The notes under the pieces are model-generated. The model ran no database searches. It was not told the DNA's origin and worked only from the letters and a program-made list of their open reading frames with translations. Made by a program: the position numbers and the translations under genes. A stretch of DNA of 64,000 bases from Brucella pseudintermedia. Lineage in GTDB: Bacteria > Pseudomonadota > Alphaproteobacteria > Rhizobiales > Rhizobiaceae. The stretch lies in NCBI RefSeq assembly GCF_042697365.1, contig NZ_CP137604.1; one strand, written 5' to 3'. Position 1 is the stretch's first letter. Every line of letters starts with the position of its first letter. Shown in pieces: positions 42,819 through 51,322 of this stretch.

Positions 42819-45599
42819 TTAGCCCGCCTGTTTCTTGAGAAGAACGATGGCGAGCGCCATGAGCACCGGCACAGCTATCAACAAGGGCAGAAACGAACTT
42901 GCGAGATCGGCAAACCCCAGCGCCTTGGAGAAAACCCCGCGCGATATGGTTACGAAATGGGTCGCCGGATAGATTTTGCCGATGAAAGCGCCCGCACCTT
43001 GCAGCGACGACACAGGATCAATAATGCCGGAATATTGCACCGCCGGAATGAGCGTCAGCAGCGCTGTGCCGAATATTGCCGCTATCTGGCTGCTCATGAA
43101 GGTGGACAGCACCAGCCCCATTCCGGTCGCGATCGTGACATAGAGCAACGCCGCCAGTGCATAGGTAGGGAAGCTACCGGTGAACGGCACCCTGAAAATG
43201 AAGACTGCGAAGGCGGTCAGCATCAGGAAGTTGAGGAACGCCAGTCCGATATACGGCAATTGCTTGCCGAACAGAAACTCGAATTTCGTGACCGGCGTCA
43301 CATAGAAATTGATAATCGAACCAAGTTCTTTTTCCCGGACCACACTTAGCACCGCCAGCATCGCCGGGATCATGAGCAGCAGAAGCGGAATGACTGCCGG
43401 CACCATGGCCACGAGGCTTTGCACATCGGGATTGTAACGATAGCGTATTTCCAGATTGAAACTGCCAGCAGTTGCCGCGCGACCATAAAGTTCACGCGCC
43501 TTCTGTGCCAGCCAGGTGGCGTGCATGCCCTGGACATAGCCTTTGATTGTCTCCGCGCGGGAGGGCATCGCGCCGTCGATCCATGCCGCAATTTCCACCG
43601 GGCGTCCACGCGTGACGTCTGCCCCGAAATTCGGCGGAATTTCGAGGGCCAAGCTGATCTCCCCCTCGCGCATTCGCCGGTCGAGATCATTATAATCGGT
43701 TATCGGAGCTTGTTCGGAGAAATAGCGCGAACCCGCAATCTGCTGGACGTAATTCCGGCTGATCGTCGTATCGTCCCGGTCGAGGACTGCGAATTTCAGG
43801 TTCTCCACGTCCATATTGATGCCATAGCCAATGACGAACATCAGGATAACGCTACCGAGTATAGCGAGTGTCGCGCGGATCGGATCGCGCCTCAATTCCA
43901 GCGACTCGCGCCGCGTATAGGCCAGCATCCGTCGCAGGTCCGGCAACCAGCTTGAAGCCTGCTTTGGATGCGGTTCGTCTGCCCCTGACACTTCAAGCGG
44001 CAGTGCTGCGGGCGACTGCGCGAGCTGTTCTGTTTCGCCAATCGCATCCTGCAGATAGGCCACGAAGGCCTCCTCCAGAGTTTCCGCCTGGCGACTTTCG
44101 GTAATCGCCTTCGGCGTATCGCTAATCAGCACCTTGCCAGCATGCATCAGCGAAATGCGGTCGCAGAGTTCCGCTTCGTTCATGAAATGGGTAGAAACGA
44201 AGATAGTGACGTTGTCCTTGCGCGACAAATCGGCAAGGATTTGCCAGAAGGCGTCACGCGCGACCGGATCGACGCCGGATGTCGGCTCATCGAGAATAAG
44301 AATATCGGGCGAATGGATCAAAGCCACAGCCAGCGACAAACGCTGGCGAATGCCGAGCGGCAGTGCGTCGGGCAAGGAATCCATGACCTCGGTAAGATCA
44401 AAGCGTTCTGTCAATTCCCTGATGCGGCGTTCCGTCAGGTCGGACGCCATGTCGAACAGCTTGGCGTGAAGCTCCAGATTCTGGCGAACGGTCAATTCCG
44501 AGTAAAGTGAGAACGCCTGCGACATGTATCCGACGTGGCGGCGTATATCGATATCCTTCGGGTCGACCTCACGACCGAATAGCCGCGCCGTTCCCTCACT
44601 GGCAGGCAGCAGCCCGGTCAGGACCTTCATGGTCGTGGTCTTGCCACAACCGTTGGAGCCCAGAAAACCGAAAATTTCGCCGCGCGGAATTCGAAAACTC
44701 ACGTCATTCACCGCCGTGAAATTACCGAAACGGACAGTGACGTTTTGCGCCTCGATTGCGATTTCGGCATCGCCGCCAAATTCGCGCTTTGGGATTTCGA
44801 TATCGTGATGTCCTTTCCGCAATTCTTCCGGAAGAAGTGCGATAAACGCTGCATCGAGATTGGGGGTGCCGGTTCGCTGAAGCAACTCCTGCGGCGTGCC
44901 CGTTGCCAGAATCTGCCCATCATTCATGGCTACAAGCCAGTCGAAACGCTCGGCCTCTTCCATATAGGCCGTGGCGACGATGACGCTCATTCCGGGACGA
45001 TCCTTGCGGATATCGTCGATCAGCTCCCAGAACTGGCGACGAGACAGAGGGTCAACGCCGGTCGTCGGCTCATCGAGTATGAGCAGGTCGGGATCATGGA
45101 TAAGCGAGCAACAGAGGCTGGTCTTCTGCTTCATGCCGCCCGACAGCTTGCCAGCCGGACGATCAGCAAATGGCGACATTCCGGTGCGCGCCAGAAGATC
45201 GGCAATGCGCCGCTCCCGCTCTTTTCGATTATGTCCGAATAACCGCCCGAAAAAATCGATATTCTCGAACACTGAAAGCGTCGGATAAAGGTTCTTTCCC
45301 AAGCCTTGAGGCATATAGGCGATGCGCGGATAGGCAGACTGAAGGTGCCGCTTGTCGGAAATATCGCCATCCAGCACTTCAATATGGCCCTGCTGAACCG
45401 TCCGGGCGCCAGCGATCAGCGATAACAGGCTCGATTTGCCCACCCCGTCAGGCCCGATCAGCCCAACCATCCGACCGGCGGGAATATCAAGGTTGACGTC
45501 GCGAAGCGCACGGGTTTGCCCGTAGGATAGCTCCACGCCTTGCGCCCGGACGACAAAGCTGTCGTTATTGGCGCCAGCTTTGACCGAAGCATCATTCAT
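42819..45599 (-). CDS. Fused double-ATPase/ABC-2 permease (RbbA/YhiH-like)
   Basis: 926 residues from the ATG at 45599, overlapping the upstream stop (ATGA). Two ABC domains are joined: the first (about 15-240) has GPDGVGKSS, LSGGMKQKTSL and LLILDEPTTGVDP; the second (about 275-505) has GSNGCGKTT and ILILDEPTSGVDP but a degenerate signature (LPLGIRQR instead of LSGGxxQ). An ABC-2 membrane domain (about 560-926) follows. The first domain is thus the intact one. RbbA-type proteins of E. coli were proposed to act with ribosomes; in this setting (HlyD-type adaptor before, YhhJ-type permease after) an exporter role is more natural. Confidence 0.9.
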   Translation of the reverse strand: MNDASVKAGANNDSFVVRAQGVELSYGQTRALRDVNLDIPAGRMVGLIGPDGVGKSSLLSLIAGARTVQQGHIEVLDGDISDKRHLQSAYPRIAYMPQGLGKNLYPTLSVFENIDFFGRLFGHNRKERERRIADLLARTGMSPFADRPAGKLSGGMKQKTSLCCSLIHDPDLLILDEPTTGVDPLSRRQFWELIDDIRKDRPGMSVIVATAYMEEAERFDWLVAMNDGQILATGTPQELLQRTGTPNLDAAFIALLPEELRKGHHDIEIPKREFGGDAEIAIEAQNVTVRFGNFTAVNDVSFRIPRGEIFGFLGSNGCGKTTTMKVLTGLLPASEGTARLFGREVDPKDIDIRRHVGYMSQAFSLYSELTVRQNLELHAKLFDMASDLTERRIRELTERFDLTEVMDSLPDALPLGIRQRLSLAVALIHSPDILILDEPTSGVDPVARDAFWQILADLSRKDNVTIFVSTHFMNEAELCDRISLMHAGKVLISDTPKAITESRQAETLEEAFVAYLQDAIGETEQLAQSPAALPLEVSGADEPHPKQASSWLPDLRRMLAYTRRESLELRRDPIRATLAILGSVILMFVIGYGINMDVENLKFAVLDRDDTTISRNYVQQIAGSRYFSEQAPITDYNDLDRRMREGEISLALEIPPNFGADVTRGRPVEIAAWIDGAMPSRAETIKGYVQGMHATWLAQKARELYGRAATAGSFNLEIRYRYNPDVQSLVAMVPAVIPLLLLMIPAMLAVLSVVREKELGSIINFYVTPVTKFEFLFGKQLPYIGLAFLNFLMLTAFAVFIFRVPFTGSFPTYALAALLYVTIATGMGLVLSTFMSSQIAAIFGTALLTLIPAVQYSGIIDPVSSLQGAGAFIGKIYPATHFVTISRGVFSKALGFADLASSFLPLLIAVPVLMALAIVLLKKQAG

Positions 45600-46663
45600 T
45601 TCACAGTTTCCGCAAGATGCTTTGGCCACTCCGCATTGGGATCGAGCTTGACATAAGCCATGCCCGGCAAGCCTGTTTTTACCTGCTGGATATATTTTTG
45701 AAGCAGTTCTTGCGGAATCTTCGCCTTCACGCGGAACATCAGCTTCTGGCGCTCTTCTTCGGTTTCAACGGTCTTCGGCGTAAACTGGGCCACATCCGCG
45801 ACGAAATTGATTTTCGCTGGAATGACATATTGCGGCGCCGCATCGAGAACGATCCGGGCGTCGGCGCCAATGGCGACACGTCCTGCCTGGGCGGTCGGCA
45901 GGAAGAAGGTCATATATACGTCACTGACATCGACAAGGTTGAGCACCCGGCCACCGGCGGAAAGCACCTCGCCCGGCTGGGCGACCCGATACTGCACACG
46001 TCCCGGTTTCGGCGCCCTCAAGGTGGCATCGTTGATATCTGCCTGAATGCTGGCGATAGCCGCCCTGGCAGCCTCTACCGATGCCTCGGCATCGATGACC
46101 TGCGCCTTTGCGGCGCCTATGGCGGCTTCCGTAGCGGCAAGCTGCGCTCTGGCTGCACCGACAGCCGCCTCTGCGCCTTGCGCGGTTGCGCGGTCATCGT
46201 CAAGAACCTGTTGCGAAACCGTGCGCGACTGCGTCAACTGCTGGGATCGAGCCAGACGGCGTTGCGCTGCATCGAGCTGCGCTTCTCGCTGAGCCACGGT
46301 CGCTTCGGCAGCCGTGTGTTCGGCTTCCCGCTGCGTAACAAGGCTGCGCGCCGTATCGATACCTATTTCCGCCCGGCGCAATTGCGCTTCCGCTTGTTTA
46401 AGCTGGCTTTCCAACTGATCCGTGTCCATGCGCGCAAGGACATCATTTGCTTGCACGAAATCGCCCTCATCGACGAGTATTTCGCGGATACGTCCCGGAC
46501 TCTTTGTCGAAATATCGATTTCCACCGCCTCTATGCGGCCATTGCCGCTGGCAATGCCTTCCGGCAAACCATTGCCGTTCAACGTTTTCCAGGCATAGTA
46601 TCCGCCTACTGCAAGGGCGATGAGCACGCCAGCCAGTATCCATTGCTTTTGGTTGAAAACCAT
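45596..46663 (-). CDS. HlyD-family membrane-fusion (periplasmic adaptor) protein
   Basis: 355 residues. One N-terminal membrane segment (about 9-26) is followed by a biotinyl-lipoyl-like half, a long Ala/Gln/Glu-rich coiled coil (about 90-215; repeated EAEHTAAEATVAQREAQ), the second lipoyl half and a beta barrel (PGRVQYRVAQPGEVL). It links an inner-membrane transporter to the outer membrane. It starts the export operon and overlaps the next start by four bases. Confidence 0.92.
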   Translation of the reverse strand: MVFNQKQWILAGVLIALAVGGYYAWKTLNGNGLPEGIASGNGRIEAVEIDISTKSPGRIREILVDEGDFVQANDVLARMDTDQLESQLKQAEAQLRRAEIGIDTARSLVTQREAEHTAAEATVAQREAQLDAAQRRLARSQQLTQSRTVSQQVLDDDRATAQGAEAAVGAARAQLAATEAAIGAAKAQVIDAEASVEAARAAIASIQADINDATLRAPKPGRVQYRVAQPGEVLSAGGRVLNLVDVSDVYMTFFLPTAQAGRVAIGADARIVLDAAPQYVIPAKINFVADVAQFTPKTVETEEERQKLMFRVKAKIPQELLQKYIQQVKTGLPGMAYVKLDPNAEWPKHLAETVK

Positions 46664-47201
46664 GAAGAAACACCCTCATTGCCATCGTCGTTGCAATACC
46701 GTCTTCGAACGAAGCACCGGCAAGCGGTCGCTGTCTGCAAGGGGTTTCAGTGCCCCCGCCTTGCCTCTGGCATCGGCCAGAACCCTTTCAGAATATGGAA
46801 CGACCTTCTCATTTAGCAACCGATGAATTGGGAGAAGCGATCCAAAATCGCAAACGACCTGTCGGGCCTGCTCTAGCCATCGCAGAAATCGTTCGCCTTG
46901 ATTAGGATCAAGAACAGTCAAAACGTTGATATCGTTGAAGACGCGGGTGCTGATTTGATGAAACAGAGGGGAGCAACGCCGACAGCACCCGCTGGCTGCC
47001 GACAAGCGACGTTGCAGAAGATCGCGCTCATGCGCTCGACAGATTGATTTAGCCGGGGTGCCTTTCAAGTAGGGCCTCGGCACCCCGGGTTGCCAGCTCT
47101 GGTGGAAACCGGCAACGATGGCTAGTTAGCACCCGCTGAAACGCAGCTCTTTGATTTCAATCAAAGAAGAAGCAATTCCGTGGCCCCGTCGCTTTTCGCA
47201 G
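46664..47201. other. 538-base gap upstream of the HlyD-type gene
   Basis: It contains a GC-rich hairpin (CCGGGGTGCC at 47053-47062 with GGCACCCCGG at 47079-47088) and a perfect CTTTGATT-TC-AATCAAAG inverted repeat (47149-47166). A minus-strand frame without stop runs 46676-47083 (135 codons) but has no internal Met and would have to start at a GTG inside the hairpin; I do not count it as a gene. It might be a remnant of a regulator. Confidence 0.3.
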
Positions 47202-48398
47202 TCAGTTTTTTCCTGGCCTGCATTTACCCCATGTCTTCTTCAGGTAGTTCGAGACGGCTCCCAGCTTCGGCTCGGAGAGGAACCCTTGGCGGAATAGGAT
47301 GCTTCCCTTCACTTCAGGCAGGGAATCGTTGAGTTCAAGCTGACGCTTGATTTCCGTCACGCCGTTGCCAGCCTGCCATCCGGGCTCAAGCGCCGTACCG
47401 GAACCGGCTCGATAAAGTGCCATGCCGATGTAAAGATCGGTTTTCGTCCCACGAACCGTCCCTGCCCACCATTTGGCGATCGTTCCGTAGGACGCGTCCT
47501 TCCGGCCAAAGGACCAGTAAATCTGCGGCGCGATATAATCGATCATCCCTTCTTTCACCCAGCGCCGGGTGTCGGCGAAATCTCCATCGTAATTGGTTTT
47601 TCCGGCGCGGGTTGCAGAACCGCGCGGATCGTCTGCTGCATTGCGCCATACGCCGCTCGGACTGATGCCGAAGCGAACATTCGGTTTGATTGATTTTATC
47701 TTGTCTGAAATCTGCCGCACCAGCGTATAGGTATTATAGCGACGCCATTCATATTTATCCGAGAAATGCGTGCCGAACTGCGCAAAGGATTTATCGTCAT
47801 CGAGTTTTGACGATGCAGTTTCGTAGTAGAAATAATCATCGAACTGAATGCCATCGACATTATATTTCTGCACGACCTCTGCTGTAATATTCGTCACCCA
47901 TTCGCGGACCGCCGGAATGCCGGGATCAAGAACATAACGGTCTGCCGATACGCCAACCCAATCAGGGTGGGTTTTATAAACACTGGGCGGAGATTCTTTC
48001 GATGAGTTTCGCAACTCCTTGCGGGTAGACGGCTTTGTATCCATCGAAACGCGATACGGGTTCAGCCATGCATGCAGTTCTATGCCGCGCTTATGCGCTT
48101 CCTGAATAGCGAATTTCAGCGGGTCGAAACCCGGATCTTTGCCGAGCGTTCCCGTCAGATAGGACGACCATGGCAAATAGGCTGATTGATAGAATGCATC
48201 GGCAGCAGGCGAGACCTGGAAAATGACGGCATTGATGCCATGCTCGGATGCCTCGTCGAAAAGCCTGGCCAGTTCCAGTTTCTGGCGCTTTATGCGTTCA
48301 GCATCGTCCTCGATCCGGGACGAACCGCGCGACGGCCAATCGAGATTGAGGACTGTCGCTACCCAGCTGGCATGGAATGCGTCACAATCGAGGGGCAT
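47202..48398 (-). CDS. GHL10/DUF187-family glycoside-hydrolase-like protein
   Basis: 398 residues from the ATG at 48398 (a TTG at 48419 is an alternative). Family features: ASWVATVLNLDWPS at the start, then GINAVIFQVSPAADAFYQS near 60-78, GIELHAWLNPYRVS, a VDGIQFDDYFY motif near 190 with the acidic pair, and GRKDASYGTIAKWW. Proteins of this group have a TIM-barrel and usually a signal peptide or lipobox (YngK/FenI-like); here no signal peptide is visible, so the N-terminus may be shortened or misplaced. It is divergent from usp with only about 96 bases between the starts. Likely cuts glycans; the substrate is unknown. Confidence 0.82.
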   Translation of the reverse strand: MPLDCDAFHASWVATVLNLDWPSRGSSRIEDDAERIKRQKLELARLFDEASEHGINAVIFQVSPAADAFYQSAYLPWSSYLTGTLGKDPGFDPLKFAIQEAHKRGIELHAWLNPYRVSMDTKPSTRKELRNSSKESPPSVYKTHPDWVGVSADRYVLDPGIPAVREWVTNITAEVVQKYNVDGIQFDDYFYYETASSKLDDDKSFAQFGTHFSDKYEWRRYNTYTLVRQISDKIKSIKPNVRFGISPSGVWRNAADDPRGSATRAGKTNYDGDFADTRRWVKEGMIDYIAPQIYWSFGRKDASYGTIAKWWAGTVRGTKTDLYIGMALYRAGSGTALEPGWQAGNGVTEIKRQLELNDSLPEVKGSILFRQGFLSEPKLGAVSNYLKKTWGKCRPGKN

Positions 48399-48494
48399 GA
48401 ATTCGTTCCATCTAAACAACTTTGTCAGGCAAGGGGTTTGATATGGCTGTTTAAAACATTAGGTTAAAGATGGAAAACCAACAGCGAGGGCAGC

Positions 48495-48938
48495 ATGTAC
48501 AAGAATATTCTCGTCACGACCGATGGCTCGGAATTTGCGGAACGCGGGCTCGTCCATGCATTTAAACTGGCGCGCAGCATTGGCGCGAAGGTGACGGTGC
48601 TCACTGTAACCGCCCCCTATTCCGTTTCCGGACTTCCTGGCGGGTGGACTGACAGCCCTGCTTTCATTGAGCGGTTCGAACAGGAATGGAACGAATACGC
48701 CGACAAATCCCTCGCCCGCGCGCGCGAATTGGCAAAGGAAGCGGAAGTCGAAGTTCATACGCTCCATGAGGTCGCCCCGCATCCCGCGACATCCATCATC
48801 GAAACGGCCAAGGAGCTGGGGAGCGATCTCATCGTCATGGCATCCCATGGCCGTCGCGGATTGAAAGGCATGCTTCTCGGCAGCCAGACCTATGAAGTCC
48901 TGACCCGCGGCAACACGCCGGTTCTGGTGGTAAAGTAA
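48495..48938 (+). CDS. Universal stress protein (UspA family)
   Basis: 147 residues, single Usp domain. The N-terminal ILVTTDGSEFAERGLVHAF and the C-terminal nucleotide loop SHGRRGLKGMLLGSQT (G-x2-G-x9-G-S/T type) indicate an ATP-binding member. Usp proteins accumulate in the cytoplasm under stress and starvation. A GCGAGGGCAGC ribosome site precedes the ATG. Divergent from the GHL10-type gene. Confidence 0.92.
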   Translation: MYKNILVTTDGSEFAERGLVHAFKLARSIGAKVTVLTVTAPYSVSGLPGGWTDSPAFIERFEQEWNEYADKSLARARELAKEAEVEVHTLHEVAPHPATSIIETAKELGSDLIVMASHGRRGLKGMLLGSQTYEVLTRGNTPVLVVK

Positions 48939-48965
48939 CTTAGAAAATCGAAACGGCTCGAAAAT

Positions 48966-49005
48966 AGAGCATTTTCAACGCTTCACTTTAAGTTGGAAAT
49001 GCTCT
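48966..49005. repeat. Long hairpin (possible dispersed palindromic element)
   Basis: AGAGCATTTTCAAC (48966-48979) pairs with GTTGGAAATGCTCT (48992-49005), 14 bp with one G:T pair, around a 12-base loop. It lies between the convergent usp and FMN split-barrel genes and may also serve as terminator. Sequences of the type AGAGCATTTC...CAAC are common intergenic palindromes in this group of bacteria, as I recall. Confidence 0.55.
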
Positions 49006-49019
49006 TGCGACCGTTCGTT

Positions 49020-49454
49020 TCAACCGGTCTGGTGACCTGTCGCGCTTTCGATATCGACCCGAAAAAAGATGGGCGTCAGTTTGCGTTCGTGCCCGTCGTT
49101 CGCAACTGTTTTTGTATATGCGGGTTCCCACCAGGTTGGCTCCGAAGCCATGAGCGCGACGATCGAGTTTTTCTCGTCTTCATGTTCGATTTCACGATAT
49201 CGACCGTTCAGCACTACGGTGCGCCAGTTGGTCCGGGATTCAATATGGTCGAAAAGAATGCAAACCGCGTCGTTCTTGCGCAAGGCGTCGGTTTTATGAC
49301 CCTCGGTCGTAAAACAGTAAAGTGAACCGCCGCTGAACCGGAAACTTAATGGTACAATATACGGGCGATTGTCGAAAACATAAGCCAGCCTCCCCAGTTG
49401 GGTGTGCTGTATCATGTTCCGGACATCGTATTGCGACATTTCCCTGATCATCAT
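49020..49454 (-). CDS. FMN-binding split-barrel protein (pyridoxamine-phosphate-oxidase-like)
   Basis: 144 residues from the ATG at 49454, which has GGAGG eight bases upstream; further frame extension overlaps the phzF-like gene. The chain is a six-stranded FMN-binding split barrel: IQHTQLGRLAYVFDNRPYIVPL at the start and TEGHKTDALRKNDAVCILFD in the middle, as in the Pyridox_ox_2 group. Such proteins bind FMN or F420 and reduce small compounds; the substrate is unknown. It is followed on its 3' side by a long hairpin. Confidence 0.85.
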   Translation of the reverse strand: MMIREMSQYDVRNMIQHTQLGRLAYVFDNRPYIVPLSFRFSGGSLYCFTTEGHKTDALRKNDAVCILFDHIESRTNWRTVVLNGRYREIEHEDEKNSIVALMASEPTWWEPAYTKTVANDGHERKLTPIFFRVDIESATGHQTG

Positions 49455-49551
49455 GGTACACGCCTCCGCCATTCGCTCGTCAGTCGACAGGTTAACATAG
49501 GGCAGCGTTCCGACTTTGACCGTAATCAAATCGCAAGGCGCGGTGATCTTG

Positions 49552-50478
49552 TCAGACGAAGAGGCGCCCTTCCGCGATCTTGACTGCGGTCCCGCCGATC
49601 CGGGCACCCGTAAGCTGCTGTTTGGCAACGTCCAGTTCCAGGCGAATCCGTGAAGGTCGCCCCATCTCCATGCCTTGCTCGATCCACCACTGCGAACTGC
49701 CATCAACGGGTTTGTCGTTCTTCTGAATCATGCCTGCAAAGGCTGCGGCCGCAGAACCGGTAGCGGGGTCTTCGTAGACATTCGCCCCCGTTACAAACAT
49801 ACGTGCATGGAAATTGCTATCGAACAAAATCGTTTCCCGGCAATAGACATAAATCGGCAAGGGCCGGCCGTCGACGTGCGGCAGGCTTTCGTTGACATAA
49901 ACCGGATCGATGGACACTTTCGCCGCTGCAATCAGATTATGCACCGGCACGAGCAGATAAGGCGTGCCCGCGCTCCATACGGCTGGCACGTGGTTCTCAA
50001 ATCCGATCTCATGTGTACCGAGACCAATCGCAGCGGCGGCCTCTTCCTTCTCGACCTTCACGTCAAGCTGCTCCGGCAGCCGGGGCAGATCGAATTCGGC
50101 AAAAGCGCTGTTCTCGCCTAGTATGACGCCACAACGAACAATGCCGACCTTCTCTTCCAGAGCGACGAGCCTGTCCGTCTCGTCTCCCGTCTTGCGGCGC
50201 CGGGCCAACGACACGGCTGCGCCCACTGTCGGATGCCCGGCAAAGGGAAGCTCATAATCAGGCGTGAAGATACGCACCGAGGCTTCATGCGCCGGATTGC
50301 TTGGCGGGAAAATGAACACCGTTTCAGAGAGATTGAACTCGCGCGCGATAGCCTGCATGCGCGTATCGTTCAAACCCTCGCTATCATGAACCACAGCCAG
50401 CGGATTTCCAGCCAGAGCCTTGTCGGCGAAAACGTCGAAAACCTCGTAAAATCTGCCGGAAACAGCGGCTTCACTCAT
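49552..50478 (-). CDS. PhzF-family isomerase
   Basis: 308 residues with the two-lobed DAP-epimerase-like fold of PhzF. Features: FYEVFDVFADKALAGNPLAVV at the start, ATTVF-type LSETVFIF with the catalytic glutamate (Glu in NLSETVF), a GHPTVGAAVSLA turn near 77-88 and EDPATGSAAAAFAG near 255. Cytoplasmic. PhzF isomerises a phenazine precursor; most relatives have unknown substrates, as here. Confidence 0.9.
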   Translation of the reverse strand: MSEAAVSGRFYEVFDVFADKALAGNPLAVVHDSEGLNDTRMQAIAREFNLSETVFIFPPSNPAHEASVRIFTPDYELPFAGHPTVGAAVSLARRRKTGDETDRLVALEEKVGIVRCGVILGENSAFAEFDLPRLPEQLDVKVEKEEAAAAIGLGTHEIGFENHVPAVWSAGTPYLLVPVHNLIAAAKVSIDPVYVNESLPHVDGRPLPIYVYCRETILFDSNFHARMFVTGANVYEDPATGSAAAAFAGMIQKNDKPVDGSSQWWIEQGMEMGRPSRIRLELDVAKQQLTGARIGGTAVKIAEGRLFV

Positions 50479-50608
50479 CCCTCATTCTCCCCACGACATA
50501 CTTACAAGACAGATTGCAAAAGCGAGTTCACTCCGATGCTTCGCGTTGCGCGTTATCTGCGAGCATAGACAATTTCCCGGCGCTGTCATCTGCAAGTCTG
50601 ACCAAGTT

Positions 50609-51319
50609 TTAGCGATTGTTGAAATGCCAGTCTGCGAAGGCCCGCACATAAGTCGGCGTAGCCTCGCCCATTGCCCCTGCTGCCTTCACCGGCATGATCT
50701 CTGACAGTTCCGGCTCGGCCTCTTCAGACAAATGTTGTTCGATCCGCGACACCAGCTCCGTGGATGGTGCATCAAAATAATAACGGCGGAAAAGCGCAAT
50801 GCTGCGGTTGCCGGTCACGAGATTGATTTGCTGCTCCGCTTTGGCCTCGTGAAGGTCGAGACCGGTTTCCTCCCGAACCTCCCGCCAGCGATTGGCATCA
50901 TAATCAACATATCCGTCGACAATGTCGTTATCGTCGATTGAGCCTGCCGGAAAATAAACCTTTCCTGCTCCCGCATTTTGCGCACTCATGCGGCCTGCGA
51001 TCAGATGCCCTTCGCCGGAGACGATCACACCGACGCCGAAAATGTGCCACGGACGCTCTTGCGACATGTCACGTCGCCAGTACATCAACGTCGCGAAACT
51101 GGTGCGCATGAAACCGGCTTTGAACAGACCGTCCGTCAATTCGGCTTGCGGCGCGAGGTAAAACTCACCATCGAACAAGGTCGGGTTCGCAGCCCGCTCT
51201 TTCGTCCAGTTCGACGCAATCGCTTCGCTATTTTTCACGGCATATGGCAAAGGACCGGGCAGCACACGCACATCCGCACGGCCGATTATATGGACGGTGT
51301 TCTCCCGGATGTTTTTCAT
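50609..51319 (-). CDS. Nudix hydrolase with an extended box
   Basis: 236 residues. The C-terminal half of the Nudix box is intact (REVREETGLDL near residue 146), but the segment from the conserved Gly (PAGSIDDNDIVDGYVDYD) is about six residues longer than the canonical G-x5-E-x7-REUxEE. The enzyme would split nucleoside-diphosphate-linked compounds. It starts three bases after the stop of the endonuclease/phosphatase gene, so the two form an operon. Confidence 0.82.
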   Translation of the reverse strand: MKNIRENTVHIIGRADVRVLPGPLPYAVKNSEAIASNWTKERAANPTLFDGEFYLAPQAELTDGLFKAGFMRTSFATLMYWRRDMSQERPWHIFGVGVIVSGEGHLIAGRMSAQNAGAGKVYFPAGSIDDNDIVDGYVDYDANRWREVREETGLDLHEAKAEQQINLVTGNRSIALFRRYYFDAPSTELVSRIEQHLSEEAEPELSEIMPVKAAGAMGEATPTYVRAFADWHFNNR

Positions 51320-51322
51320 CGT

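Noticed and set aside
45617..46816. 399-codon plus-strand frame opposite the HlyD gene
   Set aside because: Mirror frame of a GC-rich coding region; composition is unlike a protein and the HlyD fold on the other strand is certain.
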